Assembly (NCBI GenBank): GCA_030671645.1
Contig: DAOVHV010000034.1
Location: forward strand, 1 to 8,192
Source: a bacterium
Lineage (GTDB): Bacteria; Bipolaricaulota; Bipolaricaulia; UBA7950; UBA9294
Length of the DNA stretch: 8,192 nucleotides
Reading direction: 5' to 3'
The notes under the pieces were generated by a model, which was not told where the DNA came from, searched no databases, and saw only the letters and a list, made by a program, of their open reading frames with translations. Every line of letters starts with the position of its first letter. The first letter of the stretch is position 1. This document shows positions 1-8,192 of this stretch, piece after piece. The translations under genes were made by a program, and so were the position numbers.

Positions 1-440
1 ATCGTGTTCTTCTCTACGTCGCTTGGCACACTGAGCATGGCTTCATGCAGCACTGGATTGAACGGCTGCTTCTTGGTATCAATAGGCTCAACTCCCCTCG
101 CCTCCAGTACTTGCCTGAACTGCGCGAAGATCTGCTCGACTCCGGCGACGAACGTTTCGACATCGTGATTCGAAGACAAGCTCTGAAACGCACGTTGCAG
201 GTTGTCGTACAGCGGCAGGAAATCGAGGATAACACTGTCTGTGACGCGCTGCTCATAGGCGGAGCCTTCACGTAACGCCCGCTTCTTGTAGTTCTCGAAC
301 TCTGCTTGAAGCCGTTGCAAGCGATCGATGGTCGAACGTAATTCATTCTCGGGGCTTGCTGTCTTCTCGGATTGGAGTTCGAGCGAATCCTCGACCTCCG
401 TTTGCTTGTCGCGGTGACTCTTCTTTTCCTCGGCTGTCAT
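1..440 (-). CDS. grpE: GrpE, nucleotide exchange factor of DnaK (3' end cut by window edge)
   Basis: GrpE is the cytoplasmic co-chaperone that releases ADP from DnaK (Hsp70) so the chaperone can let go of its substrate. The visible part is 146 codons, read from ATG at 440 to the left edge; family members are usually about 180-200 residues, so roughly 30-50 are missing. Residues 1-30 are charged and low in hydrophobics, as in the disordered GrpE N-terminus. Residues 31-60 form the long dimerising helix, ending in FENYKKRALREGS (48-60). The segment VILDFLPLYDNLQRAF (70-85) and the hallmark FNPVLHEAMLSVPSD (127-141) are classic GrpE signatures from the helical bundle and beta domain. The gene starts directly after the hrcA stop (TGA then ATG, no gap) with GGAGG five bases upstream, so it is co-transcribed and probably translationally coupled with hrcA and shares its CIRCE control. 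dnaK or dnaJ may follow beyond the edge, but that is not visible. Confidence 0.96.
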   Translation of the reverse strand, partial: MTAEEKKSHRDKQTEVEDSLELQSEKTASPENELRSTIDRLQRLQAEFENYKKRALREGSAYEQRVTDSVILDFLPLYDNLQRAFQSLSSNHDVETFVAGVEQIFAQFRQVLEARGVEPIDTKKQPFNPVLHEAMLSVPSDVEKNT

Positions 441-1490
441 TCATTCCTCCAACGGGCGCAGGTGCGAACACGTCAACAGCGATTCCAACCGGTTGGCAAG
501 GTAGCTGGCTGTTGACAAAGCCCGTCCATAATCCATCCACAAGGGGCCGATCACGCCGAGAACGCCGGCATGAGGCTTGTATTCGCAACTGATCACACTG
601 AATGATTCCATACCGCTCAGCGGGAAGTCGCCAATGCTGGCAACGAGGCCTTCCCGATCCAGCCTCGCTGTGGCAACAGCCTCGATGAACGAAGCTTTGT
701 CCTGAACCACATGGTTGAGATGAGAGAAGTGATCCATCGCTTGTTCGGGCACCACTTCTTTCAGTGTCTCGGTGAGGTTGAGCAGTCCTTCGAATTGAAC
801 CGAGCGTTGCATTCGATGTTGAAGCAGTCGCCCGAGGACGATCATAGCTTGGCGAACGGGACGCTCGTACCACCCTTCAGGTCCATCTTCGAGAGACAGC
901 GAACGCACATCCGCCAGATGAACGCCGCGCAGGTTTTCGTTGATCAACGCCATGATGCGGGCCATCTCATCGGAATGCAGGTCTTCCTCCAGGGTGACAT
1001 AACCGTGTTCCACGATCCCAATGTCGGACACGATGAGCAAGAACGCAAGACGATGCGCAACCTTGAACAGCACAACACGCTCCAGCTTGGTTTCATCCGA
1101 ACGTGGCGGAACCACGAATCCGGCGCATCCGGTCATGTTTCCCAACAAGAACGCTGTCTGTCGCATCGTCTGCTCGACATCCAATTGCTGCATCTCGTAG
1201 GCCTCAACGATTTCCACCCGTTCCTCACGGGTCAATTCGGAGAGATCGAGCAGCCACTCCACGAAGAATTTGTATCCCCGTTTGGTTGGGACGCGGCCTG
1301 ATGAGGAATATGGCTTGGCGATGAAACCGGCCTCCTCTAGGTCGTTCATATCGTTGCGCACGGTCGCTGAGCTGACCTCCAGACCATAGTCCTCCAGAAT
1401 CATGCGAGACGATACCGGTTCACGAAACCGGATATAGCGATCTACAATCTCTTTGAGAATCAAGCGTTGGCGCTCGGGAAGATCCATCAT
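441..1490 (-). CDS. hrcA: HrcA, heat-inducible transcription repressor
   Basis: HrcA binds the CIRCE operator and represses heat-shock chaperone genes; in known systems its activity depends on GroEL. The product is 349 residues, a normal family length. The N-terminal winged-helix DNA-binding domain covers about residues 1-80, with the recognition-helix signature SSATVRNDMNDLEEAGFI (40-57) and the wing motif SSGRVPTKRGYKFFVE (63-78). The central GAF-like/dimerisation region includes LLGNMTGCAGFVVPP (115-129), equivalent to the family's LLSxLTxxxxxVxxP. The C-terminal signature GVLGVIGPLWMDYGRA (309-324) matches the family's GVIGPxRMDYxR except for W in place of the usual R. Two ATG codons stand in tandem at 1490 and 1487; either could start the protein. 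The best Shine-Dalgarno candidate, GGAGAG at 1503-1508, lies 12 bases upstream of the first ATG, rather far, and inside the operator. It is the first gene of an hrcA-grpE operon. Confidence 0.96.
   Translation of the reverse strand: MMDLPERQRLILKEIVDRYIRFREPVSSRMILEDYGLEVSSATVRNDMNDLEEAGFIAKPYSSSGRVPTKRGYKFFVEWLLDLSELTREERVEIVEAYEMQQLDVEQTMRQTAFLLGNMTGCAGFVVPPRSDETKLERVVLFKVAHRLAFLLIVSDIGIVEHGYVTLEEDLHSDEMARIMALINENLRGVHLADVRSLSLEDGPEGWYERPVRQAMIVLGRLLQHRMQRSVQFEGLLNLTETLKEVVPEQAMDHFSHLNHVVQDKASFIEAVATARLDREGLVASIGDFPLSGMESFSVISCEYKPHAGVLGVIGPLWMDYGRALSTASYLANRLESLLTCSHLRPLEE
446..450 (-). promoter_or_regulatory. Shine-Dalgarno of grpE inside the hrcA 3' end
   Basis: GGAGG lies five bases before the ATG at 440 and inside the last codons of hrcA. 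It is the strongest ribosome binding site in the window. It decides the grpE start and implies that ribosomes terminating on hrcA reinitiate on grpE. Confidence 0.8.
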
Positions 1491-1496
1491 TGTTAG

Positions 1497-1523
1497 TTAG
1501 CACTCTCCATATTGATCTGCTAA
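1497..1523 (-). promoter_or_regulatory. CIRCE operator (HrcA binding site), one half degenerate
   Basis: The CIRCE consensus is TTAGCACTC, nine bases, GAGTGCTAA. On the coding strand this site reads TTAGCAGAT, a nine-base spacer, then a perfect GAGTGCTAA. That is 15 of 18 consensus positions with exact spacing. The promoter-distal half is perfect; the promoter-proximal half departs only in its three inner bases. It begins on the last base of the -10 box and ends six bases before the hrcA ATG, so bound HrcA would cover the transcription start and the likely ribosome binding site. This is the expected place for autorepression. Confidence 0.9.
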
Positions 1524-1551
1524 TGGTAGTGGCAACGGGGACTTCTGTCAA
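1523..1551 (-). promoter_or_regulatory. sigma70-type promoter of hrcA-grpE
   Basis: A perfect -35 box TTGACA (1546-1551) is followed by a 17-base spacer and the -10 box TACCAT (1523-1528, 4 of 6 consensus bases). Transcription would start near 1516, inside the CIRCE operator, giving a leader of about 25 bases. It lies in the 109-base gap between secA and hrcA, so hrcA-grpE can be transcribed independently of secA. Confidence 0.8.
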
Positions 1552-1599
1552 TGTAGAGGCTAGGTCGATGAAGATGCAGGACAGTGCTGACTAGTTCGG

Positions 1600-4185
<2,586 letters not shown>

Positions 4186-4201
4186 GGGAAATCACCGGGT
4201 C

Positions 4202-4230
4202 AGTATAGGAACGGCTATCCGTGCTTTCAA
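4202..4230 (-). promoter_or_regulatory. sigma70-type promoter of secA, overlapping the upstream stop codon
   Basis: The -35 box TTGAAA (4225-4230, 5 of 6) and the -10 box TATACT (4202-4207, 5 of 6) are separated by exactly 17 bases. The -35 box contains the TGA stop of the upstream ligase gene. A start about seven bases below the -10 box would fall near 4195, leaving a leader of only about ten bases before the secA ATG at 4185. The only ribosome-site candidate, GGTGAT (4191-4196), would then sit at the very 5' end of the message. Confidence 0.75.
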
Positions 4231-6335
4231 GGAGTGTCTGGGGCGGGCAGCTTGCGAAGCCGTTCGTAGATTGTTGCCCGTTCGTAGGTCAGCTTCTCGA
4301 TTTGATCTCGAAGCTCGGCATATCTAACGGCGGTGAGGACGCCCCCCCCCGCTTCGAAGGCCGCGCGAGTTTTCGCCAGCAGCTGATCGATGACCTCAAC
4401 TCCCTGTTCATAGGTGGCGCGGGCTTCATCAAACCTTTCTAGAGCTTCATAAATCGATCCCAGGCCGATGTACGCTGTTTCATAAGTCGAATACTGGACA
4501 AGTAGCTCTTCGATCAAGTTAGCGGCACCCACTGGATCGCCTGTTTCACTGATCGCAAGCGCGCGGAGGTAGCGAGCACGCGGTTCGATCTCGGAACGAG
4601 GGTGACTGGCCAGCAACAAATCGAGCGGTTCAAAGGCTCGTTCGGACTGACCTGTGTTGACGAGTAGGTTAGCGAAATTCAGCAGCGACGCCTCGTCAAC
4701 GAACCGCGTCATGCACTTCTCCAAGTTCTCTTCAGCCTCGTCAAGTTTTCCGAGTTGGATCTGGGCAATCGCGAGGTAGTAATAGGACTGCCTCGGTGCG
4801 AAATCAAGCTTGAGGCTCTGCTCGAGAGTGGTCTCTCCGGTTGAGTACAACCCTGCCTGCACTTGGGCGATGCCGCGCTCCATCAACCAGTTTGCTCGCA
4901 GGTCGGCGATCGCAAATAACGAAACACTGACGGCGATTACGACCAGAACAGCGTGAAGCGCTTTGCTCTTCCATCCGTCGAGTGTCCAGGTAAAGGTCAT
5001 GGATTCTCCGTATCCGAGTGAGAGAGCCAATCCACAGAAGACGATCAATTCAAGGCTTGATCCCACCACATGGGCGGGGAAGCTGACCAAGCTGTGAACG
5101 AGAAACGCCAAGATACCCGCCGCGAGCAGCAGCAAGTCGAGACGATCGTTCTCGTTGCTGCGTTTCAATCGAATCCATAACGAGACGGCGAGTGTCCCGA
5201 GGGAGCAGAAGAGCATAAACAGCCCGACGGATCCAAGCTCTGCTCCAATCTGAATGTATTCGTTGTGTGCTTGCGAAGCTCTGGGGATGTAAAAGTCGAA
5301 GGCTTGGCCACGCTCGGTGGCCAAGAAATCGGCTTTGAAAGGAATAAAGTTGAGTTTGTAGTTACCTAAACCGACGCCGGTGATCGGATGATCGGCGAAC
5401 ATTTCCGCTCCAATCCACCAATCCCAAGCGCGTGTCTTCCCGGAATTGGACTCCCACAGTCTGACCAGAAAAGGCTTCTCGCTGACTGTGTCCGCCGAAC
5501 TGATAGGGGGAAGGTTCTGGAGAACCAAGATCAACGGGAAGACGCAAACGGCAATAACGGCTCCCGCGAGTGCGAGACGCCACCTTCGATTGGTGCGAAC
5601 GGGCCGAAAGATGAGCCAGCCGACAACAAGGGCTCCGGCAACGAGAGGGAGCGTGGTTTGAACGCCGGTCTGGCGAAGCAACAGCATCACGGCAAACAAG
5701 AACGCGAGCAGAATGACAACGAGAGCCTTAACCCAGCGCGAGCGAGCTCTGAGAAGCAAGATGACGGCTGGATAGAACAGATAAAGTAGAAATCCGCCGA
5801 GATGATTGCGATTGCCCATGGTGGAGATGATGGCGGTTACGCCCGTTTCTCCAGGATTCCCGGGAACGATGCCGAAGTACTGAAGAACACCGTACAACGC
5901 AGCCAAAGTGCCCGATGCGAACAGTGCGGTGAGGAGCCAACGGACATCACGCTGGTCGCGAACGACGTTGGCGATCATCCAGAGAAGCAGCACGAAATAC
6001 ACCAGCAGGATCGTACTCTGCACGACGACGCGGCCGTTGGTTGCCTGAATCAAGGACAGGAACCCGGCGAGGGCGATGCCGAGCACGGGAATCAGGAGCC
6101 AGGGAATGCGGATCGTCCAAGACGTTTGCCGCCAAACAGTGAGTCCCCACACCATCAGAAGAGCGGAAATGAGGATCAGGCTGACGATGGACTTCGTGTA
6201 GTTGTAGTCCGTTAGACCCGGCCACATGAGGAGCGGGAGCGCAAAAACGGCTACTGCGATTGCTGCAACCAGGATTCGCTCTAGCGTGAAGCGGGGCGCT
6301 TTCCTCTTCTTCTCACGGTTCCGTTGGACAGACAT
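4227..6335 (-). CDS. WaaL/Wzy-type O-antigen ligase or polymerase with C-terminal TPR domain
   Basis: This 702-residue polytopic membrane protein belongs to the O-antigen ligase/polymerase (Wzy_C, WaaL-like) superfamily, which transfers or polymerises glycans from a lipid carrier at the periplasmic face. After a basic N-terminus (1-17), I count about 13 hydrophobic segments between residues 20 and 477. The large loop at about 273-362 carries GVGLGNYKLNF (320-330) and H357-N358-x9-G368-x2-G371, which fits the WaaL signature H[NSQ]x9GxxG; an upstream GNRNHLGG (174-181) is also typical. Residues about 485-655 form TPR-like helical repeats (for example LGKLDEAEENLEKCM, LERFDEARATYEQGV), followed by a charged, probably coiled C-terminus. 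With this membrane count both the His loop and the TPR tail would be periplasmic. It is a tandem paralogue of the next gene upstream. Whether it is an O-antigen ligase, a polymerase or a protein O-glycosyl ligase cannot be decided here. A G9 run encodes Gly663-665. The ATG at 6335 has no good Shine-Dalgarno. Confidence 0.85.
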   Translation of the reverse strand: MSVQRNREKKRKAPRFTLERILVAAIAVAVFALPLLMWPGLTDYNYTKSIVSLILISALLMVWGLTVWRQTSWTIRIPWLLIPVLGIALAGFLSLIQATNGRVVVQSTILLVYFVLLLWMIANVVRDQRDVRWLLTALFASGTLAALYGVLQYFGIVPGNPGETGVTAIISTMGNRNHLGGFLLYLFYPAVILLLRARSRWVKALVVILLAFLFAVMLLLRQTGVQTTLPLVAGALVVGWLIFRPVRTNRRWRLALAGAVIAVCVFPLILVLQNLPPISSADTVSEKPFLVRLWESNSGKTRAWDWWIGAEMFADHPITGVGLGNYKLNFIPFKADFLATERGQAFDFYIPRASQAHNEYIQIGAELGSVGLFMLFCSLGTLAVSLWIRLKRSNENDRLDLLLLAAGILAFLVHSLVSFPAHVVGSSLELIVFCGLALSLGYGESMTFTWTLDGWKSKALHAVLVVIAVSVSLFAIADLRANWLMERGIAQVQAGLYSTGETTLEQSLKLDFAPRQSYYYLAIAQIQLGKLDEAEENLEKCMTRFVDEASLLNFANLLVNTGQSERAFEPLDLLLASHPRSEIEPRARYLRALAISETGDPVGAANLIEELLVQYSTYETAYIGLGSIYEALERFDEARATYEQGVEVIDQLLAKTRAAFEAGGGVLTAVRYAELRDQIEKLTYERATIYERLRKLPAPDTP
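4342..4350 (-). repeat. G9 homopolymer tract within the ligase-TPR coding sequence
   Basis: Nine consecutive G residues on the coding strand (C9 on the given strand) encode Gly663-Gly665 about 40 codons before the stop. As assembled the frame is open. By hand translation, one extra G brings in a TAG stop within about seven codons, and one fewer G gives a TGA after about 18 codons; both would remove the charged C-terminal segment but leave the membrane domain and TPRs. The paralogue has no such tract at the matching place (it reads LGTGTVTAI there). Confidence 0.9.
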
Positions 6336-6377
6336 TCCGACTTATTATAGGCATCTGAGCACGATGTCGGGAATGTC
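6331..6377. repeat. Imperfect inverted repeat bracketing the -10 box and start codon of the ligase gene
   Basis: GACATTCCGAC (6331-6341) and GTCGGGAATGTC (6366-6377) are reverse complements apart from one extra base in the second arm. They are separated by 24 bases. The left arm contains the ATG at 6333-6335, the interval contains the perfect TATAAT, and the right arm contains the weak -35 region. The position suits an operator, though no cognate regulator is visible in the window. Confidence 0.6.
6344..6373 (-). promoter_or_regulatory. Candidate promoter of the second ligase gene, near-leaderless
   Basis: A perfect -10 box TATAAT (6344-6349) lies only eight bases before the ATG at 6335. The best -35 candidate, TTCCCG (6368-6373), matches 3 of 6 at an 18-base spacing and is weak. 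A normal start about seven bases after the -10 box would give an mRNA beginning one or two bases before the ATG. This agrees with the absence of a clear Shine-Dalgarno. Read-through from the upstream paralogue is an alternative source of transcript. Confidence 0.5.
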
Positions 6378-6428
6378 CGTTTGAGGTTGCTCGCTCCGGA
6401 TCGATAGAGCGCAAAGGGTTGCGGCGCT

Positions 6429-8192
6429 TCAGGGTAGCTCATCCAGCCGTTCGATCGCGATGTCCCGTTGCTGGACGAGAAGTTCGATCTCCGCCCGGAT
6501 CTGTCCGTATTCGGCGATGGCTGTGACCGTTCCCGTTCCCAACCGGGCGTTCGCTCTTTCCAGTTTTTGATCGATCAATCGGAGGGCCGTTTCGAGGTTC
6601 TTACGTGCCGAATTTGTCAATCCCTGGGCGGCGTACAAATCTCCCAATGCAATGAATCCGGTTTCATACGATGAGTGATTCTGCGTCAGGGACTCAAGTA
6701 ATTGAACGGCGCGATCGTATTCTTGTCGCTGGATCGCGATGACGGCCTCGATGTAGCGGGCTTGTCGTTCGACGATATCGCGATGACGGCCGTCAAGCAA
6801 GACGTCGACAGCGACTTGCGCTTTCTCCAGTTCACCCCGATTGGCTCCCAAGTTGGCGTAGGTGAGATAGACGCCTTCATCCAAGAACCGTTTCATGCAC
6901 AACTCGAGGTTCTCCCAGGCCTCATCGAACTGGTTGAGCTGAAGCTGGGCCAAGGCCAGGTGGTAATAAGTTTGCCTGGGAGCGAAATCGTATCGAAGGC
7001 TGGCTGATAGCAAAGCCTCGGCCGTATGCTTGTTACGCAATTGCAGCTGCTTGATGCCTTCGGTCATTAGGACATTGGCGAAAAGATCAGCAACGGCGAA
7101 GCCGGATACGACAATGCCGATGACGGCAATGCTTACGACCGAAACCGGGAGCTTCCATCGAGAAAGCGAAAGCGTACGCACCGCGCTTTCGCCGAAGACG
7201 GGTGAATGCACAATCCCGATGATGGCGATGAACACCAGGCTTGAAGCCGGCAAGTGTGCTGGGAAGCTCACTAAGGCATGCACGAAGACGGGGATGACAC
7301 CGCACGCCAGCAGAATCAGCTCCAGTCGCTTGTTCTCATCCTTCATCCGGTGGATTCGAAGCCAGAACGAGACAACGAGAACGGTCATGAATCCGAGCAC
7401 GGCCAGTCCTCCGAGAATGCCCAGCTCGGCGAGCGCTTGGGCATAATCGTTGTGGGCTTGGGCTGCGCGCGGAATGTAGAAGTCGTAGTTCTCGCCGCGC
7501 GGCGAGGTCAGGAATTCTGCCTTGTAAGCAAGGAAATTGAGTTTGTAGTTACCGAGCCCCACTCCGACCACCGGGGATTCCTTAAACATTTCCCAGCCGA
7601 CCCACCAGTCCCAAGAACGCGTTCTTCCTGAGTTCTTCTCCCAAATCCGGCCGATCCAGGAAGACTTGTCAGCCGACAGTCCAACCACCGAGTTGAAGGG
7701 GCCGGAAGGCGCTGCTACCAAGAACGTGATGACGAGCAGCAGCAGCAGAACCAAGATCCAGAGGCGATTCTTGCGAATAGGGTCTACTGGACGGAAGATC
7801 GCCCAACCCACCACCAGTGCGACGGCAGCCACCACAAGGGACACGACCACAGCCGTTTGCTGCACCAACATGGCCATGCCGAAGCAAAACGCGATCATCA
7901 GAATCGAGAGAACGCGGACCCAGCGCCATCGGGGACTCAGAACGAGAATGACCGACGGAAACAACAGATAGGCCAAGAATCCGCCCAAGTAGTTGCGGTT
8001 TCCTAACGTCGAGATGGTCTCGCGTAGTCCGCTGTCGCCAAACGGGCCGGCCAGAACGCCAAGGTACTGAAGTAAACCGTACAAACTGGCCAAGAAACCC
8101 GAAAGCAAGATGGCGAACAGCAGCAGATGCACGTCTTTTCGTTCTCGTATTACGTTGGCGATGATGAGAAGCATCTGGAAAAAGAAGACAAC
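6429..8192 (-). CDS. WaaL/Wzy-type O-antigen ligase or polymerase with TPR domain (5' end beyond window)
   Basis: A paralogue of the neighbouring ligase-TPR gene, presumably a glycan ligase or polymerase acting on lipid-linked glycan at the periplasmic face. The frame is open through the right edge. Aligning its first visible residues (VVFFFQMLLIIANV) to the complete copy puts them near residue 110, so about 110 N-terminal residues lie outside; the ATG at 8174 is internal. The visible 587 residues contain GNRNYLGG (64-71), GVGLGNYKLNF (209-219) and HNDYAQALAELGILGG (247-262), which meets the WaaL signature H[NSQ]x9GxxG. Further membrane segments and a TPR tail follow (for example LNQFDEAWENLELCM), then a charged C-terminus ending ERLDELP. 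In the block around the catalytic-type loop I count 47 identities in 71 aligned residues with the paralogue. The 93-base gap to the next gene has no convincing terminator, so the pair could be one transcript. Exact substrate is unknown. Confidence 0.85.
   Translation of the reverse strand, partial: VVFFFQMLLIIANVIRERKDVHLLLFAILLSGFLASLYGLLQYLGVLAGPFGDSGLRETISTLGNRNYLGGFLAYLLFPSVILVLSPRWRWVRVLSILMIAFCFGMAMLVQQTAVVVSLVVAAVALVVGWAIFRPVDPIRKNRLWILVLLLLLVITFLVAAPSGPFNSVVGLSADKSSWIGRIWEKNSGRTRSWDWWVGWEMFKESPVVGVGLGNYKLNFLAYKAEFLTSPRGENYDFYIPRAAQAHNDYAQALAELGILGGLAVLGFMTVLVVSFWLRIHRMKDENKRLELILLACGVIPVFVHALVSFPAHLPASSLVFIAIIGIVHSPVFGESAVRTLSLSRWKLPVSVVSIAVIGIVVSGFAVADLFANVLMTEGIKQLQLRNKHTAEALLSASLRYDFAPRQTYYHLALAQLQLNQFDEAWENLELCMKRFLDEGVYLTYANLGANRGELEKAQVAVDVLLDGRHRDIVERQARYIEAVIAIQRQEYDRAVQLLESLTQNHSSYETGFIALGDLYAAQGLTNSARKNLETALRLIDQKLERANARLGTGTVTAIAEYGQIRAEIELLVQQRDIAIERLDELP

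Noticed and set aside
343..873. A 176-codon minus-strand frame overlapping hrcA and grpE in another phase
   Set aside because: The two overlapped frames match HrcA and GrpE family signatures throughout; this third frame is Arg/Ser-rich shadow sequence.
711..1301. A 196-codon open frame on the plus strand opposite hrcA
   Set aside because: It is antisense to a clearly conserved HrcA, has no recognisable domain, and is explained by the codon structure of the real gene. The same applies to the other long plus-strand frames opposite secA and the ligases.
1552..1599. Possible secA terminator in the gap before hrcA
   Set aside because: GTCAGCACTGTC looks palindromic at first but does not form a stem with a loop, and no U-run follows.
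6408..6428. Small hairpin just after the stop of the right-hand ligase (CGCAA, four-base loop, TTGCG; or AGCGC/GCGCT)
   Set aside because: Only five base pairs either way and no following U-run on the minus strand, so it does not qualify as an intrinsic terminator.
7735..7746. AGC trinucleotide run (CTG x4 on the coding strand)
   Set aside because: It encodes poly-leucine in a membrane helix of the ligase; four units in a hydrophobic segment are expected by codon use and are not a notable microsatellite.
8172..8174. ATG at 8174 as the true start of the right-hand ligase
   Set aside because: The frame is open to the window edge, and alignment with the paralogue places this Met inside a membrane helix near residue 115, so the gene continues beyond the window.

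Overview
The window holds five protein genes, all on the minus strand, so transcription runs from the right edge to the left. In that order they are: a right-truncated O-antigen ligase/polymerase-like membrane protein with a TPR tail (6429-8192), a complete paralogue of it (4227-6335), secA (1600-4185), hrcA (441-1490), and the N-terminal three quarters of grpE (1-440, cut by the left edge). No intergenic gap exceeds about 110 bases. I saw no tRNA, rRNA, CRISPR array, insertion sequence or integrase.

The window suggests a bacterium, probably with a Gram-negative type envelope: the two WaaL/Wzy-type proteins normally act on lipid-linked surface polysaccharide or glycoprotein glycans at the outer face of the inner membrane. 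HrcA/CIRCE control of heat shock and a SecA with a C-terminal SEC-C zinc motif are widespread and do not name a phylum. Base composition is moderate, slightly GC-rich by eye. Several SecA positions depart from the common consensus, which fits a deep or poorly sampled lineage, but I cannot assign one from this sequence.

Regulation is unusually readable. hrcA-grpE has a sigma70-type promoter (TTGACA, 17 bp, TACCAT) followed by a CIRCE operator that touches the -10 box, so HrcA should repress its own operon. secA has its own good promoter (TTGAAA, 17 bp, TATACT) whose -35 box overlaps the stop codon of the upstream ligase gene. The second ligase gene has a perfect TATAAT so close to the ATG that the transcript would be leaderless or nearly so, and an imperfect inverted repeat brackets that box.

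The window therefore has two parts. The left part (1-4230) is housekeeping: protein export (SecA) and heat-shock chaperone control (HrcA, GrpE). The right part (4227-8192) is a tandem duplication of a large polytopic enzyme carrying the WaaL signature H[N]x9GxxG and a TPR tail. The complete copy has a run of nine G residues near its 3' end. I found no clearly new multi-gene system. The points most worth follow-up are the duplicated ligase-TPR pair with its G9 tract and dyad-flanked promoter, and the atypical two-helix-finger loop of SecA.
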